Of a DNA stretch of 39,192 bases, positions 31,902 through 39,192 are shown piece by piece. Both the position numbers and the translations under genes were made by a program. Below the pieces are notes generated by a model. That model was not told the DNA's origin and did no database searches. It was given only the letters and a program-made list of their open reading frames with translations. Each line of letters opens with the position of its first letter. Position 1 is the stretch's first letter. Origin of the DNA: a bacterium (GTDB lineage: Bacteria > Electryoneota > RPQS01). Where the stretch lies: contig JADLDM010000168.1 in the NCBI GenBank assembly GCA_020846695.1, forward strand, positions 1-39,192, in the 5' to 3' direction.

Positions 31902-31930
31902 TTGAAAGACAAGGGTGTTTAAGGTATATT
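31902..31930 (+). promoter_or_regulatory. Sigma70-like promoter of the first 660-residue T9SS protein
   Basis: TTGAAA (31902-31907), 17-nt spacer, TATATT (31925-31930) on the plus strand, ending 67 bp before the ATG at 31998. Strong match to the bacterial housekeeping consensus; forms a divergent pair with the minus-strand promoter at 31807. Confidence 0.75.
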
Positions 31931-31997
31931 AAGTGTCTGCATTGGAGGAAGTTCCGAACCACCCGCCCACCCCAAACCGCACCATCTGAGGTTCATC

Positions 31998-33986
31998 ATG
32001 CTTGCACTGCTTCTGTTGCTGTTCCCGCTTTCCCTGTTTGCCCAACCCGATACCCTCTGGTCCCGCAATTTTCTGCTGGGCGAGAGGTGCTACTTGCAGG
32101 ATGCCGTCCTGATGGATGACGGCACGGCCATCCTCGGAGGTTGGTCGGAAACCGGGTCAGGCTCGACACTCGATCAGGATTATATGCTGGCTGCGTATTC
32201 CGCGACCGGCGAATCGCTTTATGTGCGCTCCCACCTCGAAACCGAGGACGACGAGGCTATCGAGGGCTTAGTCCGGGGAGGGGGAGATACGCTCGCAGCC
32301 ATTGGCTGGTTCTTCAATGGCCGGGGGTGGAGCTTTCTGTTCTTCTCGGCGGATGACGGCGAACTGCTCTGGTCGCGCACCTATCAGCCGATCAATGCCG
32401 GACTGATGCGAGGCCGCGATATCACAAGGCTCACGGACGGAGGCTACGCCGCAACGGGCTACCGGCTTGGTGTGAATGGTATTTCGTCCGATATTTGGGT
32501 CTTCCGCACAGATTTCATGGGAGACACGCTGTGGACGCGGATGTTCGGAGGTGAAGGGACAGACGTCGGCACCTCAATCCGGCAGAAGGACAACGGCAAT
32601 CTCCTGATTACCGGGCAGACGCGCGCTTCCGGAGGGACGGAGTACGATGTGATCGCGCTGGAAGTTGACCTGCAAGGGAATCAGGTCGGAGCGGCCCAGA
32701 CGATCGGCACGCCCGATAACGACATTGTTTACAACCTGCTGCTTGATGCGGAGAATAACTGCCACGTGGTCGGACGCACCGCACTGGAGAGCGCGCTGCA
32801 AAGCTACGTCGTGATTCTGCCGACGACCGGCCAAACCTTCACGCGGCAGTATTTCCAGACGGGAATCGGCGAGCAATTTCGCGGCGGAATTCCGTGGTAT
32901 GGCGGAATGCTCTATGCCGGACGCTCCGGGATTTCCAGCAGTCAGACGCGCTTTTATATGCGGGCGGTGGACGTGGACGGAACGTCGCTCTGGACGTGGA
33001 ATTACGGCAATTTGGGAATTGACTGCGGCTACACGGGAATCCTCGCGCTGGAAGACGGAGGCGGATTGGCCTACGGACAGCGTTCTATTGCGCCTGATGT
33101 GAAGGGCTACATTCTGCGCTTTGCTCCGCCCGGAGGAGCGCAGGGTCACGTGACCGCCGACGTGTCGGGCTTGCCCGTCACCGGGGCGCACGTGCACAAA
33201 TTGGGAGACGCGAATTATGTGGTGACCGGTTCAACCGGTCTCTATCGCATCGAACTTGCGCCCGGCACGCATAGTCTGGTGGTGGAGAGCGACTGCATCG
33301 TGACCGACACTATTCACAACGTAGTGGTTCTGCCGAATGAACTGGCCACGGCGGATTTCGTCGTCGGGCAGGCGCTCTATGATCCGCTTCAATCTTCCGT
33401 CAATGTCATTGCCCGTAATCACGTCAGCTCATTGGGATTTCTGACGCTGGGCAATGCCGGGACCGGCGATCTACATTTTTCTGCTGAAGCCTCGTCCATC
33501 AGCCCGCCGGGCAACTGGATTTCCGTTTCGCCAAGCGAGGGAGTGATTACGGGGGAAAGCACGTTTGATCTGACGGTTTCAGTGCTGGCCGACACCACGG
33601 ACGACGGCATGTACGACTACACTGCGGAAATCACAGTGCATACCAATGCCTGCCCGGACACCTTGCTCACCTTTCCGGTGCTGATTTCCGTCCTGGATGT
33701 TCCTCGAAGCGACGTCCTGCCCGTGGAATTCAGGTTATCTCCGGCCTATCCCAATCCCTTCAACGGGATGACTTCCGTCACGCTGGAGCTGCCTGCGGAA
33801 ACAAGTGTGAAGGTTCGGTTGTTTAACTTGGAGGGGCAGTTGGTTTCGACGGTTTTGGAGGGGAATCTTTCGAGCGGTGAACACCGGCTGACGGTGGATA
33901 TGTCCAACCAAGCGACGGGAATCTACTGGCTTAGGGCGGAGACCCCGAGCAGCAATTCCGTGCAAAAGCTGGTGCTGGTCAGGTAG
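31998..33986 (+). CDS. T9SS-sorted secreted beta-propeller-like protein (paralogue 1)
   Basis: 662-residue exported protein, no enzyme activity recognised. Signal peptide (LALLLLLFPLSLFAQ). Residues about 18-375 consist of repeated strands with the motif W-x-R-x-(Y/F) and G-D-T-L-W-(S/T)-R, spaced as in beta-propeller blades. A carboxypeptidase-regulatory-like beta domain follows (about 380-455, GAHVHKLGD...GLYRIELAPGTHSL), then an Ig-like domain (about 470-570, WISVSPSEGVITG) and a C-terminal sorting domain (SPAYPNPFNGMTSVTLELP ... QKLVLVR). GAGGT lies 5 nt before the ATG and a good promoter upstream. Same layout as the gene at 34209, so the two are duplicates that have diverged. Confidence 0.88.
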   Translation: MLALLLLLFPLSLFAQPDTLWSRNFLLGERCYLQDAVLMDDGTAILGGWSETGSGSTLDQDYMLAAYSATGESLYVRSHLETEDDEAIEGLVRGGGDTLAAIGWFFNGRGWSFLFFSADDGELLWSRTYQPINAGLMRGRDITRLTDGGYAATGYRLGVNGISSDIWVFRTDFMGDTLWTRMFGGEGTDVGTSIRQKDNGNLLITGQTRASGGTEYDVIALEVDLQGNQVGAAQTIGTPDNDIVYNLLLDAENNCHVVGRTALESALQSYVVILPTTGQTFTRQYFQTGIGEQFRGGIPWYGGMLYAGRSGISSSQTRFYMRAVDVDGTSLWTWNYGNLGIDCGYTGILALEDGGGLAYGQRSIAPDVKGYILRFAPPGGAQGHVTADVSGLPVTGAHVHKLGDANYVVTGSTGLYRIELAPGTHSLVVESDCIVTDTIHNVVVLPNELATADFVVGQALYDPLQSSVNVIARNHVSSLGFLTLGNAGTGDLHFSAEASSISPPGNWISVSPSEGVITGESTFDLTVSVLADTTDDGMYDYTAEITVHTNACPDTLLTFPVLISVLDVPRSDVLPVEFRLSPAYPNPFNGMTSVTLELPAETSVKVRLFNLEGQLVSTVLEGNLSSGEHRLTVDMSNQATGIYWLRAETPSSNSVQKLVLVR

Positions 33987-33990
33987 AGAA

Positions 33991-34018
33991 ATCGAAAATC
34001 GAAAACTGAAAATCGAAA
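33991..34018. repeat. ATCGAAA heptad tract after the first T9SS propeller gene
   Basis: Four in-phase 7-mers: ATCGAAA, ATCGAAA, ACTGAAA, ATCGAAA. Begins 4 nt after the stop codon. Same unit as at 30648 and (minus strand) at 2450. Confidence 0.75.
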
Positions 34019-34061
34019 AGACGGAGAAGCACTGGGGAAGGCAAAGCACCCCCCCTTTGTC

Positions 34062-34081
34062 CCCCCCGCAAAGCAGGGGGG
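34062..34081. repeat. C6/G6 hairpin in the gap between the two propeller genes
   Basis: CCCCCC-GCAAAGCA-GGGGGG, a perfect 6-bp stem, preceded by a second C-run (34049-34055) with TTTGT between. The rest of the 222-bp gap holds no gene. No T-run follows the stem, so a terminator role is doubtful; it may be another dispersed palindromic element. Confidence 0.5.
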
Positions 34082-34208
34082 ATAATCAGCGGCTCGGCGA
34101 GATTGCCCGATATCGGAAGCACATAGATCTTGGTTCGTAAGTAAGGCACGGGGCGGGTCCCCCCGGTCAAATGCTCTTCATCATGCATTGCAAACTTGAG
34201 GTCACGTC

Positions 34209-36206
34209 ATGAAGTCATTTGGTTTTCTTCTCCTCGCGCTCTTCGCAGCGCACACGGCCCACGCGGAGCTTGACACACTCTGGAGTCGGCAGATTCCGTT
34301 CGACGGACAAGCCTATGAGATTATGGCCGCAACGGTTCTGTCTGACGGCGGAGTTGCGGCATCCACTGTAACCTATCCCACTCCGACAGATCAACCGGCG
34401 CTGCGCATTTGGCGCTTCGACTTAGGCGGAGATCCGATGTGGGAGCGAGATTACGGCGCAGGGCTGACCTATTTGCAGGTTGTGGGGATCGAGGAATTGC
34501 CGGGCGGGAACCTCATGCAATTTCTCGTGGGCCAGTCGCAAGGCGGCGACACATTGACGTCGTTGGTAGTCGCGCGCGGTTACAATGCGTCCGGGGATAG
34601 TCTGTGGGAGCGCCGCTACCCTTATTCGTTCGTCGAAAGCTTCAGCCGCTCGGCGCTGCTCTCCGATGGAAATGTGATTCTGGCGACGACGGTGTGGGAC
34701 ATAGCAAGCGGATTCTATTGGCCTCTGCTCATGAAGTTCAATGCAACCGGCGACACGCTGTGGACGCGGACCTACAATTTGGAGTCCACGTACTACGCTA
34801 AGGGGATCACGGAATTGCCCAACGGCAATCTGGTCATGGCGCAATACGGCTATGACGTCACAGGTTTGAATCTGATCCGCGCAGTTTGCGTGACGGCGAC
34901 GGGCGACCCTGTGTGGACTCGGGAATACGGCGACGAAGGATTGGGGCTAAACGTCACCGGTATATCCAGTGACGGAGCCGGAAACATTGTGATGTGCGCC
35001 GCTCGTGCAGGATGGGAGTGGTTTGACAGCCCGTGGGGAGTGGGACTTACCGCGACCGGGCAAGACCGCTGGACGCTGAATCCGAGTCCGGAGGATCTGT
35101 TTTCTCCTTCGGGATGTCTGCCCTTATCCGATGGGGGCGCTATTCTTGTGAGCACACGCTGGCCCGACTTCGGTTTCCCGGGTGCGGAAGTGCATAGTGT
35201 AGATACAGACGGGAACCTCACGCAGGAAGCGGACTTCGGAGGGATGCCGAGTTCATTTTCCGGGCTGCATAATTCCGGCGCGCGCGGAGCGATTGCCTAC
35301 GGATTTGTCAGCGACGACACGTGGAACAATATCGGCTTTCTCTTGCGCTTCGGGCCGGGAACCGTGGTCACAGGATTTGTTCGGCACCTCGGATCAAACA
35401 CTCCTCTTGAAGGGGTTCGCGTCGAAGCGATTGAAACGGAAGAGTATGCCTTCACCGATGTGCAGGGAATCTATCTGTTGCCGGTCTCCAATGACACCGT
35501 GACGATTCGCGTTTCCAGTCCCTGCATCGAGCCGGTTGAACAAACGGTTTTTCTCGAAGAGGGCGAACAGAACACACGCAATTTCACCGTCGGGATGCCC
35601 GAGTATGATAGCGATCCGACCAGCTTGAATATGGTCGCAACCTTCAATATGCTTGCGCGCGACACGGTTACGATATTCAATTCGGGCAACGGGGATTTGA
35701 TTTACAGCGTCGAAGCGAGGGAGTTGGATCCCGTCTACGATTGGCTATCGGTTGTCCCCACGTCGGGCGTGCTGGAGCCGGGAACCGGAACCATTATTGA
35801 AGTGATTGCGCTGCCGACGCAGGGACAATGGAGCGATCATTACGGCGAAGTGCGGATTCACCACAATCATTGCCCGGACACCGTGGATGAAATCGGCGTA
35901 TACATGCTGGCGCTCGACACGCCCGACAGACCCGGAGTGATTGATGACTTCGCGGTTCATGCGGCCTATCCCAATCCGTTCAATGCAGAGACCACCGTGC
36001 GCTATGATCTGCCGCGCGACGCGCACGTGAAGGCGATTCTTTATTCCATCACCGGACAGAGCGTTGTCACGCTTGCCGACGACGTGAAGCCGGCGGGTTC
36101 GCACGATCTTCATCTCTCGACCGGTTCGCTTGCGAGCGGTGTGTATCTTCTGCGCGTCGAGGCTGCGGACTTCGTCTCCACTCAGAAACTTGTGCTGCTG
36201 AAATAG
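34209..36206 (+). CDS. T9SS-sorted secreted beta-propeller-like protein (paralogue 2)
   Basis: 665-residue exported paralogue of the gene at 31998. Signal peptide (KSFGFLLLALFAAHTAHA), then about 350 residues of blade-like repeats with recurring G-D-T/S-L-W-(T/E)-R and L-P-x-G-N-L, a carboxypeptidase-regulatory-like domain (VTGFVRHLGSNTPLEGVRVE, about residues 388-460), an Ig-like domain (DWLSVVPTSGVLEPGTG) and the sorting domain (AAYPNPFNAETTVRYDLP ... QKLVLLK). GAGGT lies 6-7 nt before the ATG. Its stop codon is followed 1 nt later by the lipoprotein gene, so the two, and the thioredoxin-like gene after them, look like one operon. Likely located on or outside the outer membrane. Confidence 0.9.
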   Translation: MKSFGFLLLALFAAHTAHAELDTLWSRQIPFDGQAYEIMAATVLSDGGVAASTVTYPTPTDQPALRIWRFDLGGDPMWERDYGAGLTYLQVVGIEELPGGNLMQFLVGQSQGGDTLTSLVVARGYNASGDSLWERRYPYSFVESFSRSALLSDGNVILATTVWDIASGFYWPLLMKFNATGDTLWTRTYNLESTYYAKGITELPNGNLVMAQYGYDVTGLNLIRAVCVTATGDPVWTREYGDEGLGLNVTGISSDGAGNIVMCAARAGWEWFDSPWGVGLTATGQDRWTLNPSPEDLFSPSGCLPLSDGGAILVSTRWPDFGFPGAEVHSVDTDGNLTQEADFGGMPSSFSGLHNSGARGAIAYGFVSDDTWNNIGFLLRFGPGTVVTGFVRHLGSNTPLEGVRVEAIETEEYAFTDVQGIYLLPVSNDTVTIRVSSPCIEPVEQTVFLEEGEQNTRNFTVGMPEYDSDPTSLNMVATFNMLARDTVTIFNSGNGDLIYSVEARELDPVYDWLSVVPTSGVLEPGTGTIIEVIALPTQGQWSDHYGEVRIHHNHCPDTVDEIGVYMLALDTPDRPGVIDDFAVHAAYPNPFNAETTVRYDLPRDAHVKAILYSITGQSVVTLADDVKPAGSHDLHLSTGSLASGVYLLRVEAADFVSTQKLVLLK

Positions 36207-36207
36207 C

Positions 36208-36942
36208 TTGACTTCAAAAACCACTCTCCTGCTTGCGGGGCTGCTTGCCGCATGGATCGCCTCGTGCAATTCGGGAATCGAACGCACGTCCTATCGCGGC
36301 GGCAACGACTACTTTCCTCTGCTCGAAGGGAGAGTCTTGAGCTATCGGCAGACCATCGAAGGCGAGACGAAAGACTACACGATGTCGCTGCACTATATCG
36401 GCGGACGCGCGTGGAAGGTCTATGAGGCGAAAATCGAGGGACTCGCCTTCGGAGGATTGGAGTTCAACTCGAACGGAGTCGTCGTCGAGGCCACATCGCA
36501 ATTCTCTTACACGTCGCTTGAACCGCGCGATGAAGTCTCCGCGTTTCGTCAAGTCTGGCTGGACACGGGAGCGCGCGAAGATTCCCTCTGGTACGACGCC
36601 GCGCCCGGAACGGAATCCGTCTTCGCAGGCTATCAAAGTGTGACGGTTCCGGCGGGAAGTTTTGAAAACTGCATGATGATTATCGCGACTCCGGTTGCTG
36701 AAATCAAGGACTCCATCGAAGCACGTCATGCGCGCGGGAAATCTTCCGACGTGCTCTATCAGAAAGAACTCGAAGTTTGGAACTGGAGCACGGTGCGCTG
36801 GTTCGCGCAGGGCGTCGGGTTGGTCAAGGAAGAGATCGGCCCGCCCGGTGGAGTGAGCATCCGGCGCGAACTGCTTGCGGTAACATCAGAAGGCCACGGT
36901 TTCGTGGATTCGCTACACCTACCGAATACAGATGAAGAATAG
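36208..36942 (+). CDS. Lipoprotein of unknown function
   Basis: 244-residue predicted lipoprotein: Thr/Leu-rich signal with lipobox IASC (Cys20), so a substrate for Lgt. The mature part begins with DYFPLLEGRVLSYRQ, resembling beta-rich lipoproteins with a Y-F-P-L-x-x-G-x-x-W/L-x-Y start, and ends with WFAQGVGLVKEE, a recurring closing motif of such proteins. Translation starts at TTG, 1 nt after the stop of the T9SS gene, with no Shine-Dalgarno of its own; coupling to the upstream gene is likely, because no ATG exists before the lipobox. It overlaps the next gene by 11 bp. Function unknown. Confidence 0.85.
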   Translation: MTSKTTLLLAGLLAAWIASCNSGIERTSYRGGNDYFPLLEGRVLSYRQTIEGETKDYTMSLHYIGGRAWKVYEAKIEGLAFGGLEFNSNGVVVEATSQFSYTSLEPRDEVSAFRQVWLDTGAREDSLWYDAAPGTESVFAGYQSVTVPAGSFENCMMIIATPVAEIKDSIEARHARGKSSDVLYQKELEVWNWSTVRWFAQGVGLVKEEIGPPGGVSIRRELLAVTSEGHGFVDSLHLPNTDEE

Positions 36943-38419
36943 ACACTCGATTGCCATTCTGTTCGCACTGTTTGCATGTGCGTCGCTTTCGTCCGCGCAG
37001 ATCAAGTTGGAAGGCTATGCGCAAAGCGCCGCCGAAAAGGAGTTCATCGCTGCGACGGATACCGCGACGACCTACCTATCACAAGTCGGCCTGGCGAAAC
37101 TGTTTCGCGCGAAGTCGCCCGACGATTTCGCCGTGCAGATGCGGGCATCGAGCATTCTGATGATGGACGATCCGCAGGCGACGCAGACTTACTATGTAGA
37201 GCGCTCCGCGCAGAATCCGAAATCGGAAATAGATATCTATTTCGCGGGGAGACTCTCCGAGTCTCTGACCGACAAGCAGACTTTCACCGCGAAACTTTTC
37301 GATGTGAATCCTCAGAGCTACTGGGGGTTTCTGCTTCAGGCGACGTCCTATGACTCCGAAGATGATACGGATTTTCAGAAGGCCGAGTCGTCATTGAAGA
37401 AAGCAATTGAGAAGGATGCGAGTCTGCCCTATGCGCCGACGATGCTTGCGGAACTCTGGGCGCGACAGGGTAAGACTGTGGAAGCAGAGCAAGCGCTGGT
37501 AGAATTGGCCAAGCAATCGCCCGAAGATTTTCAACCGGTGCAGAGAAGGCTGATGCTTTATCCCGGGCAATTTGCCAAGCACATCGAAATCATCAACGCC
37601 TTTCTGAAGCACAACGATAACAGCGCGCTTGCCTATGATCTGCGCGCGCGGGTGTGTCGCGAACTGAAAGACTGGGACGGCTACATTGCTTCGATGCAGA
37701 AAGCTGTTGCGATTCAACCCGATGGCGTGAATCATTACAATCTCGCTTGCGGGTTCTCACTCACGGGCGCGACGGATTCGGCTTATGCGCATCTTTTTGA
37801 AGCGGCGAATAACGGTTTGAACGATCCCGAGCAATACACGGAAGATGAAGACCTGATTCCCGTCAAGAGCGACAAGCGCTGGACGGAGTTGCTTGCGGCA
37901 GTCGAGCAGGGACACGCGGCGCAACTGCGCGCCATGCAGGAGGCTTCTACGCGCTCGCTGATGGAATCACAAAAGCAGCAAGTCACGCAGCGCGAATCCT
38001 CGACCGAAGCGACCGATTTTGATCTGGAGCAGATGAGCGGCGGTACTGTGAAACTGTCCGACCTGAAAGGCAAAGTAGTTGTGCTCGATTTCTGGGCCAC
38101 GTGGTGCGGGCCTTGCAAGATGACGATGCCGCTCTTGAACACTTTCTACACGGACGGGCGCGACAAAGACGTGCTTGTATTCGGCGTGAATGTCTGGGAG
38201 AGAGGCGGCCGCGAACCGGTGCAAAAATTCATCGAGAGTAAGGGCTACAAGTTCCCGATTCTCTACGGCACAAATGAACTGGCCGAGTCCTACGGTGTGC
38301 GTGGCATTCCCACGATGTTTGTGATTGACAAGGAAGGGAAGATTGCGCATCGCCACGTCGGATACAATCCGCAGATTATGCAGATTCTCTCCGCGCAGAC
38401 TGAAGCGCTGTTGAAATGA
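36932..38419 (+). CDS. Exported TPR and thioredoxin-fold (TlpA-like) protein
   Basis: 495-residue periplasmic protein. Signal peptide (RHSIAILFALFACASLSSAQ), then about 330 residues of helical TPR-like repeats (for example AESSLKKAIEKDASLPYAPTMLAELWARQG), and a C-terminal TlpA/ResA-type thioredoxin domain (about 365-495). The redox site is WCGPC in VLDFWATWCGPCKM, followed by the cis-Pro segment GIPTMFVID and GKIAHRHVG. It probably reduces or reshuffles disulfides of exported proteins, held by the TPR part to a partner. The ATG overlaps the end of the lipoprotein gene by 11 bp. In the same unit as a T9SS cargo protein, so a role in surface-protein maturation is plausible but not shown. Confidence 0.92.
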   Translation: MKNRHSIAILFALFACASLSSAQIKLEGYAQSAAEKEFIAATDTATTYLSQVGLAKLFRAKSPDDFAVQMRASSILMMDDPQATQTYYVERSAQNPKSEIDIYFAGRLSESLTDKQTFTAKLFDVNPQSYWGFLLQATSYDSEDDTDFQKAESSLKKAIEKDASLPYAPTMLAELWARQGKTVEAEQALVELAKQSPEDFQPVQRRLMLYPGQFAKHIEIINAFLKHNDNSALAYDLRARVCRELKDWDGYIASMQKAVAIQPDGVNHYNLACGFSLTGATDSAYAHLFEAANNGLNDPEQYTEDEDLIPVKSDKRWTELLAAVEQGHAAQLRAMQEASTRSLMESQKQQVTQRESSTEATDFDLEQMSGGTVKLSDLKGKVVVLDFWATWCGPCKMTMPLLNTFYTDGRDKDVLVFGVNVWERGGREPVQKFIESKGYKFPILYGTNELAESYGVRGIPTMFVIDKEGKIAHRHVGYNPQIMQILSAQTEALLK

Positions 38420-38448
38420 GCGCGGACGTTACAGCCTGAACATTACGG

Positions 38449-38546
38449 AGAGTCGTGATACTCCGTCATCCGTGAAGCAACAACAAAATTGAAAACGGGG
38501 CGCAAGACCGCAAAGGTCTCCGCCTCATAAAAGCGAAGAAGAGACT
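38449..38546 (+). promoter_or_regulatory. Structured leader before the ankyrin gene
   Basis: Two potential RNA stems precede the ATG: ACGGAG / CTCCGT (near 38449-38470), then a nested hairpin in which GGGGCG pairs with CGCCTC and encloses AGACC-GCAAA-GGTCT (near 38497-38527). The second contains GCGCAAGACC and GCAAAGGTCT, loosely recalling the core of a c-di-GMP-I riboswitch, but downstream helices expected for that class are missing before the start codon. Confidence 0.3.
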
Positions 38547-39095
38547 ATGTGGAAAGTTCTTGTTAATTGTTGTATCGTGATGGTGTTCGCGACCGCCGGA
38601 TTTGCGCAGAAGCCCGACTACCCCAATGTATTCGCGGCGGCGGATTCCGGGGACCTCGCTGCGGTGAAGTGGTTCTATGCGAATGGTTCGCACGTGAATG
38701 ACGCAGGGGATTTCGGCTACACGGCGCTGCATCACGCGGCGATGTGGAAGCGAAATGACATCGTGAAGTTCCTGCTTGAGCAAGGCGCGGACGTGAATGC
38801 AGTCAATGACGACGGATTCATCGCGCTGCACAATGCTGCCATGAGCGGCGACAGCGTGACGGTGCGATTGCTCGCGGATCACGGCGCGATTCTTTATGCA
38901 CGCGACAACAATCTGATGACTCCGTTGCATCTTGCCGCGCTGAAGAACAACGTTTCCGCTGCGGCGGGATTGGTGCAGGCCAAGGCCGACGTCAACGACA
39001 TGAATGAAAACCTCTGGACTCCGCTTCGAGTCGCGCAGTGGCAAAAAAATCAGGAGATGATCGAGTTCCTGCAGAAACACGGCGCACAGCAGTAA
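38547..39095 (+). CDS. Exported ankyrin-repeat protein
   Basis: 182-residue protein with signal peptide (KVLVNCCIVMVFATAGFAQ) and four to five ankyrin repeats. Clear repeat consensus is visible: GYTALHHAAMWKRNDIVKFLLEQGADVN, then GFIALHNAAMSGDSVTVRLLADHGA, LMTPLHLAALKNNVSAAAGLVQAKADVN and LWTPLRVAQWQKNQEMIEFLQKHGA. Ankyrin repeats bind other proteins, so this is probably a periplasmic interaction module; no enzymatic part is present. GAAGAAGAG stands 3 nt before the ATG. It is alone between the thioredoxin-like gene and a terminator. Confidence 0.93.
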   Translation: MWKVLVNCCIVMVFATAGFAQKPDYPNVFAAADSGDLAAVKWFYANGSHVNDAGDFGYTALHHAAMWKRNDIVKFLLEQGADVNAVNDDGFIALHNAAMSGDSVTVRLLADHGAILYARDNNLMTPLHLAALKNNVSAAAGLVQAKADVNDMNENLWTPLRVAQWQKNQEMIEFLQKHGAQQ

Positions 39096-39101
39096 TTTTT
39101 C

Positions 39102-39124
39102 AAGCGGGCCTCGCGCCCGCTTTT
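39102..39124 (+). terminator. Rho-independent terminator after the ankyrin gene
   Basis: Stem AGCGGGC / GCCCGCT (39103-39109 and 39115-39121) with a 5-nt loop, followed by a T-run (39121-39124). It starts 7 nt after the stop codon. Confidence 0.85.
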
Positions 39125-39143
39125 CAATTCTATCCTCAACTTC

Positions 39144-39192
39144 ATGCCGACCTTCACTTCCGTTGCCGTGCTCGGCGCGGGCACCATGGGAA
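39144..39192 (+). CDS. 3-hydroxyacyl-CoA dehydrogenase-like, N-terminal end only
   Basis: Only 16 codons are in the window: ATG, then PTFTSVAVLGAGTMG. The VAVLGAGTMG stretch is the Rossmann NAD-binding loop typical of 3-hydroxyacyl-CoA dehydrogenases (FadB/Hbd) placed right at the N-terminus. The gene continues past the window edge, so the family cannot be confirmed; other NAD-binding dehydrogenases with the same loop remain possible. Confidence 0.6.
   Translation, partial: MPTFTSVAVLGAGTMG

Noticed and set aside
34062-34081. Terminator for the first T9SS propeller gene
   Set aside because: The C6/G6 stem lacks a T-run on either side and lies about 75 nt after the stop; kept as a palindrome only.
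38497-38546. Cyclic di-GMP-I riboswitch candidate before the ankyrin gene
   Set aside because: The GCGCAAGACC/GGTCT segment only loosely resembles the core, and the second helix with its tetraloop receptor is absent before the start codon.

Overview
The window looks like a chromosomal segment from an uncultured bacterium of the FCB (Fibrobacteres-Chlorobi-Bacteroidetes) superphylum or a neighbouring candidate phylum such as the Zixibacteria, KSB1, Latescibacterota or Electryoneota type. The evidence is three secreted proteins ending in an AYPNPFN-type sorting domain (type IX secretion), moderately GC-rich DNA with ordinary sigma70-like promoters, and secreted PPC-like and beta-propeller-like proteins. 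The exact phylum is inference; there is no rRNA gene here.

Layout. 1-2.4 kb (+): the 3' part of a DEAD-box helicase and an Nramp-type metal transporter with an unusual metal site. 2.5-10.6 kb (-): a tight housekeeping cluster read rsmI, uracil-DNA glycosylase, lgt, tmk, ctpA (S41 protease), TauE/SafE transporter, purC, typA, with several overlapping or nearly touching genes. 10.75-12.1 kb (-): L-lysine 6-aminotransferase, followed by its own terminator. 12.2-17.5 kb (-): an accessory stretch with an alpha/beta-hydrolase lacking Ser and His catalytic residues, a PIN/HTH toxin-antitoxin-like pair, DinB, YidB, DUF4256 and unknown proteins. It is punctuated by three copies of a 27-nt GTAG-plus-hairpin (REP-like) element. 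17.6-19.5 kb (-): a visibly AT-richer island with a small exported protein and a two-gene DUF1828/DUF6978 module overlapping by ATGA. 19.5-23.1 kb (-): an aldehyde dehydrogenase that could act after the lysine aminotransferase, a 630-bp repeat-rich intergenic region with an orphan promoter, and a glutamate/aspartate-type symporter. 23.2-31.8 kb (-): four secreted proteins. They are a Cys-rich-tailed PPC protein, a large protein with a caspase/legumain-like (clan CD) core, and two paralogues with EF-hand-like calcium loops. Most have their own promoter and terminator. 32.0-39.2 kb (+): two paralogous 660-residue T9SS cargo proteins, the second in an apparent operon with a lipoprotein and a TPR-thioredoxin protein; then an exported ankyrin protein and the start of a 3-hydroxyacyl-CoA dehydrogenase-like gene.

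Most notable non-genic signals. (1) Phased heptanucleotide tracts sit at gene edges throughout; one is nine in-phase 7-mers and another seven. (2) There is a family of TAG-tagged hairpins resembling REP elements, one of which supplies the stop codon of the aldehyde dehydrogenase. (3) A long hairpin covers the ribosome-binding site of the HTH antitoxin-like gene. Most notable coding signals are the secreted caspase-like protein, the dead hydrolase and the DUF1828/DUF6978 pair. All family names come from recognising motifs by eye; no database search was run.
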